Positions 1 through 9,020 of a stretch of 64,000 bases of DNA are shown here, in pieces. The position numbers and the translations under genes were made by a program. The stretch is from Idiomarina seosinensis (GTDB taxonomy: Bacteria; Pseudomonadota; Gammaproteobacteria; Enterobacterales; Alteromonadaceae): contig NZ_PIQF01000003.1 of assembly GCF_003987275.1 (NCBI RefSeq), forward strand, positions 295,315-359,314. The letters run 5' to 3'. How positions within the stretch are numbered: position 1 is the stretch's first letter; every line of letters starts with the position of its first letter. Below the pieces are notes generated by a model. The model had not been told where the DNA came from. It searched no databases and was given only the letters and a program-made list of their open reading frames with translations.

Positions 1-10
1 TTGAGGTGAA

Positions 11-859
11 ATGATGACCTTTTGGAGTGTGGCCAGTGTTTTAACGCTGGCCTTCATATTCTGGCTCAATGCGGTGATGACGGCCTCGCCTTATATCGTT
101 TATTTGTCCGGTTTAAAAAAGCAGTCTGAACGAAAGAATAGCGTTGCTGCGTTGCTTTTATTGCTAGCAAGCCTTCTGTATTTTTTTCTAAAAGTTGGTA
201 GTTTTGCTGCAGAAGGGCTTGCTGGAATGGCCGACTCGACATATATGCAATTTATATGGGCTGGTCCTGTTGGGTTGTTCATGCAACTTCAGATAGCGGT
301 TGCTATTGCTTGGATTGTTTACTCCGTTGTTAAGCTAAAACGTATAAAGTGGGTGCTATATGTTGTCGCCATTGGACTCATGGGATGGAGCTTTTTAAGT
401 ATTGGTCACGGCAGTGACGCCGTCTGGTGGGGAAAGCTAGCGCTTTTAACACACTTGTTAGTCGCTTGGGTTTGGTTCGGCAGTCTTAACTCATTGCGAA
501 AGCTGGCAACGTCGGTACCGCTTGCTAAAGCGAAAGCCATTATGGAGCGTTTTGGTGTGCATATGTCTGCAGCGGTTCCAATACTCCTTATTGCGGGCTT
601 GGTTATGTATCGTAGTGCAACAGGGCGATGGATGCCAGAGCTGCCGCTTACGTCGTATGACACGGTACTACTAGCGAAACTTGTGTTTGTGGCGCTGATT
701 CTCCTTGTTGCCGCATTGCATAAATTAAAGTTCGTACCGCAATTAAATGATAACGCGGCCGCCAAGCGACTCAAAAACTCCATAACGGCGGAAATGGTAT
801 TGGCTGTCACTATTTTTACCCTGGCCTCTGCGCTAAGCAGCGCGTTTTCCCCTAGTTAA
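11..859 (+). CDS. CopD-family copper resistance membrane protein
   Basis: This 282-residue protein is almost entirely hydrophobic, with about eight predicted membrane segments. The C-terminal third (residues ~190-280) reads like the CopD domain: a Tyr-Asp-x-x-Leu-Leu-Ala-Lys segment, then a helix, then a conserved Glu (AEMVLAVTIF). CopD/PcoD proteins sit in the inner membrane and are linked to copper uptake or to loading copper-dependent periplasmic proteins. GAGGTGAA lies just before two adjacent ATG codons at 11 and 14, so either may be the start. It appears to begin an operon with the NTF2-like and permease genes that follow. The family call is from pattern only; the metal is inferred from the family and the neighbourhood. 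Confidence 0.72.
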   Translation: MMTFWSVASVLTLAFIFWLNAVMTASPYIVYLSGLKKQSERKNSVAALLLLLASLLYFFLKVGSFAAEGLAGMADSTYMQFIWAGPVGLFMQLQIAVAIAWIVYSVVKLKRIKWVLYVVAIGLMGWSFLSIGHGSDAVWWGKLALLTHLLVAWVWFGSLNSLRKLATSVPLAKAKAIMERFGVHMSAAVPILLIAGLVMYRSATGRWMPELPLTSYDTVLLAKLVFVALILLVAALHKLKFVPQLNDNAAAKRLKNSITAEMVLAVTIFTLASALSSAFSPS

Positions 860-876
860 TGTAAGGAATAATAAGA

Positions 877-1311
877 ATGAAATTATTCATGAGTGTTTTT
901 ATGGTTTCGGTGCTGTTTATTTCAGCGCCTAGTAGTGCCGAGGAAGTATCTGAACCGACAGTTGTGCTTGATAGGTTTCGAACGGCTTTGACTGAAGGTG
1001 ACACGGAAGTCGTTAAAGATGTGCTTTCCAATGATGTGTTTATCTTTGAAGGTGGTGGTGTTGAACGATCCTTGGCCGAGTACAGTGCTCATCACCTTAA
1101 GTCAGATATTAAGTTTAGCCAGGCGGTTCCTTCACAGTTGCTTGAAAGGACAGTACAAGAAGCCGATGGCCTTGCTGTGATCACTTCTCGGTATAGCGTT
1201 TCCGGGGAGTATAACGGGCGTGAGGTTGATTTAACGATGAATGAAACCGTAACCGTATCAAATACGACTGAGTCTGGCTGGAAAATTATCCGGATCCATT
1301 GGTCCAACTGA
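877..1311 (+). CDS. secreted NTF2-like (SnoaL/DUF4440-type) protein
   Basis: A 144-residue protein with a clear signal peptide (residues 1-21, cleavage near PSSAEE). The rest matches the NTF2-like fold: an N-terminal helix (VLDRFRTALTEGD), a short central strand and loop (FIFEGGGVERS), and a C-terminal strand ending WKIIRIHWSN, which is typical of DUF4440/SnoaL-like proteins. Those often end in a Trp- or His-rich strand. The gene starts 17 bp after the CopD-like gene and 21 bp before the permease, so all three are probably co-transcribed. Its role is unknown; a periplasmic ligand-binding function in metal handling is a guess from context. Confidence 0.7.
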   Translation: MKLFMSVFMVSVLFISAPSSAEEVSEPTVVLDRFRTALTEGDTEVVKDVLSNDVFIFEGGGVERSLAEYSAHHLKSDIKFSQAVPSQLLERTVQEADGLAVITSRYSVSGEYNGREVDLTMNETVTVSNTTESGWKIIRIHWSN

Positions 1312-1332
1312 GTTCAATCACAGGAGCTGATT

Positions 1333-2643
1333 ATGGCAGAACACGATCATGAACACGGACATCAGGATTATCAGAAAAGCAGCCTGAGTCTTTGGGGGGC
1401 GGTGTCGCTGGGGACTGGTGTGATGATTGGCGCTGGTATTTTTGCACTGACCGGACAAGTTGCTCAGCTGGCAAGAGAGTGGTTTGTCCTGGCGTTTGTG
1501 TGCGGCGGTATCATTGCCGGCTTTAGCGCTTACTCTTACGTTAAGTTGGCGAAAGCCTATCCGTCAGCGGGCGGTATTGCGATGTTCCTCAGTAAAGCTT
1601 ATGGAAAAGGAAGTGTGACGGCGATATTCGCACTCTTGATGTACTTTTCTATGGTCATTAATGAAAGTCTAGTCGCTCGCACATTTGCGTCCTATACAAG
1701 CCAGTTAATTTCTTTTGAAGCGCAGTGGCTTATTCCGTTGTTGGCGGTTGGGTTGCTGCTCTTCGCATTTTTTATCAATATTTTGAGTAATCAGTTTATT
1801 CAAACGTTCTCGTTCTTTATGGCCTTTGTGAAGGCTTTAGGATTGGTGATTTTAGCCGCTGGTGGTTTGTGGGCTTCAGGCATTCAGTTTGAATCGATAT
1901 CTGCTATTCCAGAAGAAGCTTCGGGTGGCGGTATTTTAGCGGGTATTGCTTTAAGCATACTTGCATACAAAGGGTTTACAACAATAACGAATAGTGGCGG
2001 TGAAATTGTTGAGCCTAAGAAGAACGTCGGGCGTGCCATTATTATTTCGCTGGTTATCTGCGCGCTAATATACGTTCTGGTCACTCTGGCGGTTGGCTCG
2101 AGCCTGTCCATAGATGAGATTGTGAAAGCGAAGGACTATGCGCTTGCTGAAGCAGCCAGACCCGTCTACGGTGAAACTGGACTCTGGGTGACGGTTGCGT
2201 TTGCAATTGTAGCAACGGTATCAGGAGTGATTGCCAGCGCGTTTGCCGTTTCAAGAATGTTAGCCATGTTGACCAATATGAAGCTTGTTCCACACAGTCA
2301 TTTTGGCATGCCAGGTTCCATTCAGAAGCATACGCTGGTTTACACCATTGTTATGGCTATGATCTTAGCGGCATTCTTCGATTTGAGTCGAATTGCGTCA
2401 CTGGGCGCTATTTTTTATATCGTGATGGACATTGCGATCCACTGGGGCGTATTACGGCATCTAAGGCAAAAGGTGAATGCCAATATTTACATACTTGTCA
2501 GCGCAATCACGCTAGACGTCATCGTTTTAGTCGCTTTTATATGGGTGAAATGGACGAGCGATCCGCTGGTGATTTGGGCGTCTCTTATCGGTATGGCATT
2601 GATTGCCGCTGGTGAGATTTTGTTTTTACGTAAAAAGCGTTAA
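1333..2643 (+). CDS. APC-superfamily permease with His-rich N-terminus
   Basis: A 436-residue inner-membrane protein with about 12 predicted helices. The first helix carries the APC signature (GTGVMIGAGIFALTG), where unwound TM1 normally contacts the substrate amine. An Asp/Glu/His-rich tail (HDHEHGHQD) precedes it and could bind metal. Family members normally move amino acids or polyamines. The position in a CopD operon hints at a role in metal tolerance, but the substrate cannot be read from sequence. AGGAGCTGATT before the ATG is a good ribosome binding site. A bidirectional terminator follows the stop codon directly. Confidence 0.8.
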   Translation: MAEHDHEHGHQDYQKSSLSLWGAVSLGTGVMIGAGIFALTGQVAQLAREWFVLAFVCGGIIAGFSAYSYVKLAKAYPSAGGIAMFLSKAYGKGSVTAIFALLMYFSMVINESLVARTFASYTSQLISFEAQWLIPLLAVGLLLFAFFINILSNQFIQTFSFFMAFVKALGLVILAAGGLWASGIQFESISAIPEEASGGGILAGIALSILAYKGFTTITNSGGEIVEPKKNVGRAIIISLVICALIYVLVTLAVGSSLSIDEIVKAKDYALAEAARPVYGETGLWVTVAFAIVATVSGVIASAFAVSRMLAMLTNMKLVPHSHFGMPGSIQKHTLVYTIVMAMILAAFFDLSRIASLGAIFYIVMDIAIHWGVLRHLRQKVNANIYILVSAITLDVIVLVAFIWVKWTSDPLVIWASLIGMALIAAGEILFLRKKR

Positions 2644-2670
2644 GAAAAAGAGCGCATAGCGCTCTTTTTC
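2644..2670. terminator. bidirectional Rho-independent terminator
   Basis: Perfect 12-bp inverted repeat, GAAAAAGAGCGC and GCGCTCTTTTTC, around an ATA loop. An A-run on the left and a T-run on the right make it work on both strands. It separates the convergent permease gene and glutaredoxin/MauE gene and touches both stop codons. Confidence 0.88.
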
Positions 2671-3416
2671 TAGTTCATTGTAAAAAACATCCAGACAGCC
2701 ATAGCGACCATCATGAGGTTTTCAGTGAGCGAAATGAAGCCTAACGGCACATTACTGGAGCCACCGACACAGGCACATTTTAGCTCGCGTTTGTCGACAT
2801 AAACGGCTTTAAACACCGATATAGAGCCTACGATGCCGATGAATAATGCGACGGGTATGGATATGACATGGGCGAATTCGGCTGCCATTAACAGACCCGC
2901 CAAGCCTTCGGCATAGGGATATATACGGCCATAAGGCACCCATTTTTTGGCGAGAAGATCGTAATTGAGAAACATGGTAGAGAACTTCTCTACGTCCTGG
3001 AGTTTGAGCAAGGCCAGAACCACCATAGAGAAACTGATGAACCACTCGATGGTTTGTACGGTAAATACGCGACCAAAAGACAACCACGACGTGGCTACAG
3101 AGAGGAGTGCCGTCATAGTAAATAATGCAATAACGGGTCGGTAACTGGTTGCGTCAGGGTCAGGAAGAGGCTTTCCAAGAAAGGCTCGAACCTCCTCGTA
3201 CCCACCGATACGTTTATCACCAATAAACACTTGTGGAGTGGTATCGACGTCGTGCTTTTCCTTGAATTTGTCGGTTTTTTGACGACTCTCTAACAGATTG
3301 TCGTCTACTTCGAAGCCATTGGCTTTAAGTAAGTGCCGGGTTTTTAGCCCAAAAGGGCACTGGTGATCAGGCGTTGACATTCTGTAAAGCGTAGCTTTTT
3401 GAGTTGACTGACTCAT
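2670..3416 (-). CDS. glutaredoxin-MauE fusion membrane protein
   Basis: The first ~85 residues form a glutaredoxin-like domain: an active-site CPFG (a monothiol CPxG in place of the dithiol CPYC), then TTPQVFIGDKRIGGYEEVRAF, matching the TVP cis-Pro loop and GG-x-E elements. The remaining ~160 residues hold about four membrane helices and a CACVGGSS motif near the end, as in MauE/DoxX-type redox proteins. Such proteins are thought to pass thiol electrons across the inner membrane. I start at the ATG at 3416, eight bases after AAGGA; an upstream in-frame TTG at 3422 is less likely. Substrate unknown. Confidence 0.75.
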   Translation of the reverse strand: MSQSTQKATLYRMSTPDHQCPFGLKTRHLLKANGFEVDDNLLESRQKTDKFKEKHDVDTTPQVFIGDKRIGGYEEVRAFLGKPLPDPDATSYRPVIALFTMTALLSVATSWLSFGRVFTVQTIEWFISFSMVVLALLKLQDVEKFSTMFLNYDLLAKKWVPYGRIYPYAEGLAGLLMAAEFAHVISIPVALFIGIVGSISVFKAVYVDKRELKCACVGGSSNVPLGFISLTENLMMVAMAVWMFFTMN

Positions 3417-3456
3417 AGCCAAGTTCCTTACGTAAAAGTTATGTATTCATGTACGC

Positions 3457-3487
3457 ATTATAGTCGGCAAAAGATTAAAAGCATCAA
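3457..3487 (-). promoter_or_regulatory. possible promoter of the glutaredoxin/MauE gene
   Basis: On the minus strand TTGATG (3487-3482) and TATAAT (3462-3457) are 19 bp apart, about 40 bp before the start codon. The -10 is perfect, but the spacing is longer than the usual 17 bp and no inverted repeat suggests a MerR-type activator. Confidence 0.4.
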
Positions 3488-3627
3488 TAATCAGAAGAGG
3501 GTAAAAATTCATTAAAAATGAAAAATTATTTTTATTTTGAAAAAAGTGGACAACTTTTTTTATTGCTTTTCTAGCTATCTTGAAGAGCTTATTTTAAAAG
3601 ATTATTGATACATGAGGATAACTTAAA

Positions 3628-3641
3628 GTTGAATATACAAC
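3628..3641. promoter_or_regulatory. upstream operator-like palindrome (GTTG-N6-CAAC)
   Basis: Near-palindromic 14-mer GTTGAATATACAAC. It lies exactly 100 bp upstream of a second copy with the same GTTG/CAAC ends. A half site TATACAAC is at 3672-3679. The 3423-3804 gap holds no gene; apart from these sites and the two promoters it is AT-rich and plain. Confidence 0.45.
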
Positions 3642-3695
3642 CTCTATAAGCTTTGCTATTAAAGGATTTTTTATACAACTTTAATCGTTTTTAGC

Positions 3696-3741
3696 TTGAC
3701 TAAAATCCTAAGGTTTCTATTCTGAAGGTTGTATAAACAAC
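3696..3741 (+). promoter_or_regulatory. promoter of the TonB receptor gene with overlapping operator
   Basis: TTGACT at 3696-3701 and TATTCT at 3718-3723 are 16 bp apart. Five bases further on, where transcription should begin, sits the palindrome GTTGTATAAACAAC (3728-3741). An operator over the start site suggests repression. The TTGTATA/TATACAA half sites resemble those bound by HutC-like GntR regulators, but no such gene is in the window. Confidence 0.5.
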
Positions 3742-3804
3742 TTAGATGGCAGTACGAAGTCTAATCGGAAAGTAAAATAATTATAATTTAATCGAGGTGA
3801 CAAA

Positions 3805-6510
3805 ATGCAAAAGTTATTTAAGTCTGCTGTCGCTATAGGCGTATCTGCGGCACTCTTTAATACAACAACCGTTTGGGCTCAGTCAGGGCCTGGTGATACT
3901 GAAGCCGAAAACGTTGAGAAAATCACGGTGACCGGTTCGCGAATTCAGCGAATCGAAGCCGAAAGTGCTGCTCCTGTTCAGGTTTTTACGGCGGAAGATA
4001 TTGAAGTATCGGGAATGACCTCGGTAGAAATGATTTTACAGAGAATGTCAGCCTCCGCTGGTTTTGCTGGCAGTCAGAGCAATGCTTATTGGACAGGTAA
4101 TGGCTACGGTACCGCTCAAGTTAATTTGCGTGGACTGGGCATTAACCGAACACTTGTGCTTCTGAATGGCCGCCGTGTTGTAAATGGTGGGACCGGTGCT
4201 AATAGTTCAGTCGACTTAAATATGATACCTGTCGAAATGATCCAACGTATCGAAGTACTGAAAGACGGCGCTTCAGCGATATACGGTGCGGATGCTGTAG
4301 CAGGTGTGGTCAACATCATCACTCGTAAAAGTTATGACGGCTTTACTATAGAAGGGCGCTTGGGCTCGACAGATGACGGTGAGGGCCAAGACCGTAAAGT
4401 TAACATGATCTTTGGCGCCAGCAGCGACAAAGGTCGCATAATGGCGACTCTAGGCTACCGTTCTTCCGATGAGGTCAATATGGCTGATCAAGCCGGCTGT
4501 GCTTTGGGTGAATTAACACCAGGCCAACTGGATTGCTTCGGGAGTTCAAGTACCATTGGGGGTAGAGCAACCATATTGACGGGGCCAAATGCTGGCGAAC
4601 GGATTAATTTCAGTCAAGATGCGGACGGTAACGGGGACTTTTATGAACCCTACAGCTCTGAAAAACACAACTTTGCATTTTTTCCTTACCTAAATTCGGT
4701 TAACCCAATTACAAACTGGAATTTCTCCGCTTTCGGGGATTATCAACTGTCGCCAGATACGACGGTATTTACTGAAGTTTTATACAACAATCGAACATCC
4801 GATCAATTAGCGACACCCGGAACATTAAGAGGTATTGAGTTTGATGCCAGCCACCCAACAAACCCAACGGGTGAAACAATTCGACTTGAAGGTCGTCGCT
4901 TATTAGAAGGTGGACCAAGAACGTTCTTTCAAGATGTTAATACGTTCAGAACGGTCGTCGGCATGAATGGTGTTATTGGCTCAGGTTGGAACTGGGAAGT
5001 TGCTTATAACTATGGCCGTAATACAGCCATTGACGGCATGACCAATATAGTCAACATGCAGCGTCTATCTGCGGGTTTAGATCCGAATACTTGTGGCTCC
5101 AACGGCATTCCTTGTATTGACTTGCTGGGGTACGGTGACCTGTCTCAAGAAGCTTTGGACTACATTATGTTTCGGACGACTGACAACGGTGGTAATGAGC
5201 AGCGTTCATTGACAGCAAATATTTCCGGAGACTTATTCGAAATGCCTTCTGGATGGGTTCCTGTCGCTTTTGGTGTTGAACACCGTAAAGAGAAAGGTTG
5301 GCGAAACCCGGACTCATCAATTGTCGCTGGTATTATGAATACTAACCAAGCAGATCCTATTGAGGGAAGCTATACGGTCGATGAGGTGTATGGTGAAACT
5401 TCGTTACCTTTATTAGCTGACTTACCGTTGGTTCAATCTTTAAACTTAGATTTAGCATACCGTTATAGTGACTATGACACCTTTGGTAGTGATGGGAACT
5501 ACAAAGCGAGTGTTCACTGGCGTGTATCTGATGCTTTGAAAGTGCGTGCGACTCAGTCAACTGCTTTTCGGATCCCGAACATACCTGAACTCTTTGGTGG
5601 TGTTGCTGAAGGAAACCTGACAACAACGGATCCGTGTGACGGATGGGATCAAGCCGGTGCTAATCCAACTGTGGCGGCAAATTGCCAAGCAGATGGTGTC
5701 CCTGCAGGGTATGAACAATTTGGTGCAACCGTGCTTACCACTGTTGGCGGGAACCCTGATTTAAAACCGGAAGACGCAGATACTTTTACTGCTGGTTTTG
5801 TATGGGATATTGGTTCGGCGGACAATTTACAATTGACGGTTGATTACTACGATATTGATATTGAGAATGCTATCCAAAGGATTCCCGGTTCAACGAAGCT
5901 GTCTGTCTGCTATAACTCAGAAAATTTATCGCACCCATTTTGCAGTCCAGAGCACTTTACGAGAGACTCTTTAACTGGCGATATTGACTTTTTGTCTGCT
6001 CAACCCACCAATGCCGCAACTGAAAATGTATCGGGTATCGATACCGCTTTATTTTATAACACCGAGCTACTGGGTTGGAAAAGTGACTTCAGTTGGAATG
6101 TCAGTTACTTAAATGAGTATACATTTGCGCCTTTTGTTGGTGCGGATGAAATTGAGTATGCCGGGTTCATCACCGGAGGCAGAGGAAGTTATACGCATTG
6201 GCGTTCAAATGCTTCGGGAACCTTTATGAAGCAGGATTGGCGCATACATTATTCAGTGCAATATATAGGGGCTGCTGACGACATTAATGCCGCTCCAGAA
6301 GATATTGGAGCCCGCGCACCGAGCGTCTTTTACCATAATGTTCAAGGCACTTATTTCATAAATTCCGATTTGAGTGTGACGGGTGGCGTTAATAATCTTT
6401 TCGACAAAGAGCCGCCTTATATTCAAAGCTGGACGGACGCAAATACTGACACTATGACTTACGACTTATTAGGTCGTCAGTTGTACTTGAAGGTACGTTA
6501 CAGCTTTTGA
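3805..6510 (+). CDS. TonB-dependent outer-membrane receptor
   Basis: A 901-residue receptor with a signal peptide (1-25), a TonB-box-like stretch (IEKITVTGSRI type), and a plug domain from ~40 to 165 with the diagnostic LNGRRVV and IEVLKDGASAIYGADAVAGVVNIITR-type blocks. A long beta-barrel follows and ends in Phe (RYSF), as needed for outer-membrane assembly. It imports a scarce ligand using TonB energy. Two PepSY-domain genes follow, one a reductase fusion, which points to a ferric or other metal complex reduced after uptake. GAGGTGACAAA precedes the ATG. The ligand is not known. Confidence 0.92.
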   Translation: MQKLFKSAVAIGVSAALFNTTTVWAQSGPGDTEAENVEKITVTGSRIQRIEAESAAPVQVFTAEDIEVSGMTSVEMILQRMSASAGFAGSQSNAYWTGNGYGTAQVNLRGLGINRTLVLLNGRRVVNGGTGANSSVDLNMIPVEMIQRIEVLKDGASAIYGADAVAGVVNIITRKSYDGFTIEGRLGSTDDGEGQDRKVNMIFGASSDKGRIMATLGYRSSDEVNMADQAGCALGELTPGQLDCFGSSSTIGGRATILTGPNAGERINFSQDADGNGDFYEPYSSEKHNFAFFPYLNSVNPITNWNFSAFGDYQLSPDTTVFTEVLYNNRTSDQLATPGTLRGIEFDASHPTNPTGETIRLEGRRLLEGGPRTFFQDVNTFRTVVGMNGVIGSGWNWEVAYNYGRNTAIDGMTNIVNMQRLSAGLDPNTCGSNGIPCIDLLGYGDLSQEALDYIMFRTTDNGGNEQRSLTANISGDLFEMPSGWVPVAFGVEHRKEKGWRNPDSSIVAGIMNTNQADPIEGSYTVDEVYGETSLPLLADLPLVQSLNLDLAYRYSDYDTFGSDGNYKASVHWRVSDALKVRATQSTAFRIPNIPELFGGVAEGNLTTTDPCDGWDQAGANPTVAANCQADGVPAGYEQFGATVLTTVGGNPDLKPEDADTFTAGFVWDIGSADNLQLTVDYYDIDIENAIQRIPGSTKLSVCYNSENLSHPFCSPEHFTRDSLTGDIDFLSAQPTNAATENVSGIDTALFYNTELLGWKSDFSWNVSYLNEYTFAPFVGADEIEYAGFITGGRGSYTHWRSNASGTFMKQDWRIHYSVQYIGAADDINAAPEDIGARAPSVFYHNVQGTYFINSDLSVTGGVNNLFDKEPPYIQSWTDANTDTMTYDLLGRQLYLKVRYSF

Positions 6511-6579
6511 TTAGTGAACTGGCTGTCGCTTTTCCCTGGGAGTGGCAGCCTTTTTATATGAAATTTGAGGTAGGACGAC

Positions 6580-7311
6580 ATGTCGGAAAAAAAACGTTCG
6601 AGTCAATGGAGAGTCTGGCACCGCTGGTTATCTTTGGTTTTTGGCTTGCAAATGGTCATTTGGACAATAAGTGGTGCTTACATGGTGTTCTTCGACTTGG
6701 ATTATATTCACGGAGATCACTTAGTTCAGGATGTTAGTCAGCCTTTACCTGAAGGTACTGAGGTATCAGATTTAGATAAGTTATTAACGCGTTATCCTGA
6801 AACTGAAAAAGCCTCACTAGAGGCTCGCAGACTAGATGGTAAGCTACAGCCAGTATACAAGTTAAAAAGTGATAAAGGTGAGTTTTTGGTTAATGCAAAA
6901 TCGTTAGAGCGCATTGAAATAACTCAGCATCATATTGAAGACTTGGCCAACCGATACTACGCACAAGAGAGTGCAGACATTGAATCCGTTGTTTATATGA
7001 CGGATAACCCACCAACTGAAATTAGTGAAACTTTGTTGCCAGTATGGCAAGTGAACTACGATGACTTTGGTAATACCAGCCTTTACTTGTCTGAAACAAC
7101 GGGTGATTTGCTCGTAAAACGACACACTTTCTGGCGTGGTTTCGACATTGTCTGGATGCTACACATAATGGACTACGATGAACGTGTGGATATAGAAACG
7201 TGGTGGTTAAAAGCCTTTATTATCGGTACATTTATTTTAATGATAACGGGCATTGTTTTGCTCCTTTATACCATAACGTTTAAAAGAAGACCGATCGGAG
7301 GTGCCCAATGA
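6580..7311 (+). CDS. PepSY-domain inner-membrane protein
   Basis: A 243-residue protein with an N-terminal membrane helix after a WRVWHRWLSL motif (typical of PepSY-associated TM proteins), a periplasmic PepSY-like region (~50-190), and a C-terminal helix (~212-235). The HxxHW-type His residues near the helices (residue ~14 and the LHIMD motif near 200) could bind heme or metal. Its stop codon overlaps the start of the next PepSY gene (ATGA), so the two are translationally coupled. It probably pairs with that protein as the membrane half of a reductase linked to the TonB receptor. Confidence 0.82.
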   Translation: MSEKKRSSQWRVWHRWLSLVFGLQMVIWTISGAYMVFFDLDYIHGDHLVQDVSQPLPEGTEVSDLDKLLTRYPETEKASLEARRLDGKLQPVYKLKSDKGEFLVNAKSLERIEITQHHIEDLANRYYAQESADIESVVYMTDNPPTEISETLLPVWQVNYDDFGNTSLYLSETTGDLLVKRHTFWRGFDIVWMLHIMDYDERVDIETWWLKAFIIGTFILMITGIVLLLYTITFKRRPIGGAQ

Positions 7312-8954
7312 TAAGGTTTATACAATGGCTTCATCGTTGGGTGAGTTTAATTTTAGTTATTCAGGTCGCTTTGTGGCTAGTGAGTGGTTTCTTTTTCAGT
7401 ATAACTGGCCATCATGGAATGTCGGGTCATCAATACATGGTCTCCGAAAACTCTAAGCCGCCTCTTAAAAAATTAGCAACTCAGGTCGACTTTACTGAAA
7501 TGTACCAAAGGTTTCCATCAGCACATTTAATTGAACTGGTAAGTGTTGCTGGGGTTGGTCAGTATCAAGTGACATTGGCAGATGGAAGTGTCCTGTATTT
7601 CAACGCTAACACAAACGAAAACTGGTCTACCGGTGAGGCTTTGGCAACCCAATTAGCGCTCAGTAGCTATAATGGTCCGGGTCACGTCGAAGCGGTTGAA
7701 AGAGTCATGGGAAGCGATGAAGTGAATGGCTGGGAAGCTTCGGGGTTTCGCATTGATATTAAAGATGATCTTAATACTCGGATATACATCGATGAAGCCT
7801 CATCTCAGGTAGTGGAGCATCGCAATACACCATGGACAATAGCTGACTGGGCATTTCGTCTGCATTTTATGGATTACACTGGTGGCCGAAGCTTTAATCA
7901 TTTATTGATTTGGAGTGCCGGGTTATTCGCTCTTTGGTTTTCGTTATCCGGGCTAATTCTTTTAGGCCGAAATATTACTAACGGTGACTTTAATCCAAAT
8001 CGGAAAAAAACATGGCTAGAATACTTTCAACAGAAAGGGAAACCAATTGCCAGCAGCTGTGGTGGAGGTGGAACTTGTGGATTATGTAAAGTAACACTAC
8101 AAGGCAGCGATATACCTAGTCCTAAAGCCGCTGAAAAAGCGTTATTGAGCGCCAATGAATTAGACGCGGGGATGCGGTTATCTTGCCAACACAGAACCTC
8201 AACAAATTATGAAGTAAAGTTACATAATGAGGGGGTTAGTGATATAGCTTTAACACTCGATTCAAAGCGTCAACTGACTCCATCCATTATGGAGCTTACC
8301 TTTGTGAGTTCAGAGCCCGTTAATTATGAAGCCGGGCAGTTTATGCAGTTTCGTATTCCACACTTAAACGAAATATTGTCACGACATTACTCTGTTGCTA
8401 CGCGGCCTCAACCGACTCGATTTGTGTTTAACGTACGACAACTGCCCTCGCCAAGTGAAGGGGTGCCCCCAGGCATCGGTTCAAACTACTTGTGTAATTT
8501 AGAGCCTGGCGCTCATGTCGATGCTATTGGACCATTTGGTGACTTTCAGCTGACGAAACAAAATAATCACACGCAAGTCTTTATCGGAGGCGGCGCGGGT
8601 ATTGCACCGTTGAGAGCGTTAATACAAAGTGAATTAGCAGCAGGCTCTCCTCGTCGCTGTATCTTTTTTTACGGCGCACGATATGAAAAAGAGCTCTGTT
8701 ATAGGGATGAGTTCGAAAGAGATGAGCGGTTAAATTATATACCGGTACTTTCAGAGGTTGCTAAATCAGATGCGTGGGCCGGGCACACTGGCTTTGTGCA
8801 CGAAACTGCAATGAAATGGTTGGCAGATGAAAACAAAGACACATTGGACGTTTACGTGTGTGGTCCTCCACCAATGCTGAAAGCGACGTTAGAGTCTCTT
8901 GCTGACTTTGGCGTTCCGCGAGAACAAGTAAGGTTCGATGACTTTGGTATTTAG
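7308..8954 (+). CDS. PepSY membrane domain fused to NqrF-like ferredoxin reductase
   Basis: Residues 1-225 mirror the preceding PepSY protein: a WLHRWVSL start, a periplasmic PepSY part, and LHFMDYTGGRSFNHLLIW before the last helix. Residues ~245-305 form a plant-type 2Fe-2S domain with Cys 251, 257, 260 and 293 (SSCGGGGTCGLC, LSCQHR), very like NqrF. An FAD domain with RHYSVA follows, then an NAD domain with GGGAGIAPLRALI and YVCGPPPM. The 548-residue protein should carry electrons from NAD(P)H through FAD and the Fe-S cluster to something in or across the membrane. Reduction of a ligand imported by the upstream receptor is the likely role, by inference. Confidence 0.85.
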   Translation: MIRFIQWLHRWVSLILVIQVALWLVSGFFFSITGHHGMSGHQYMVSENSKPPLKKLATQVDFTEMYQRFPSAHLIELVSVAGVGQYQVTLADGSVLYFNANTNENWSTGEALATQLALSSYNGPGHVEAVERVMGSDEVNGWEASGFRIDIKDDLNTRIYIDEASSQVVEHRNTPWTIADWAFRLHFMDYTGGRSFNHLLIWSAGLFALWFSLSGLILLGRNITNGDFNPNRKKTWLEYFQQKGKPIASSCGGGGTCGLCKVTLQGSDIPSPKAAEKALLSANELDAGMRLSCQHRTSTNYEVKLHNEGVSDIALTLDSKRQLTPSIMELTFVSSEPVNYEAGQFMQFRIPHLNEILSRHYSVATRPQPTRFVFNVRQLPSPSEGVPPGIGSNYLCNLEPGAHVDAIGPFGDFQLTKQNNHTQVFIGGGAGIAPLRALIQSELAAGSPRRCIFFYGARYEKELCYRDEFERDERLNYIPVLSEVAKSDAWAGHTGFVHETAMKWLADENKDTLDVYVCGPPPMLKATLESLADFGVPREQVRFDDFGI

Positions 8955-8987
8955 AGCTTGAAAGCGCCTGAGTTAGCAATAAATCTG

Positions 8988-9016
8988 GGTGGTGATGTAG
9001 AAGTCGTATCACCACC
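8988..9016. other. hairpin after the PepSY reductase gene
   Basis: GGTGGTGAT (8988-8996) and ATCACCACC (9008-9016) form a perfect 9-bp stem with an 11-nt loop. No T-run follows, so it is not a standard terminator, although it is placed like one. Confidence 0.4.
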
Positions 9017-9020
9017 TGGG

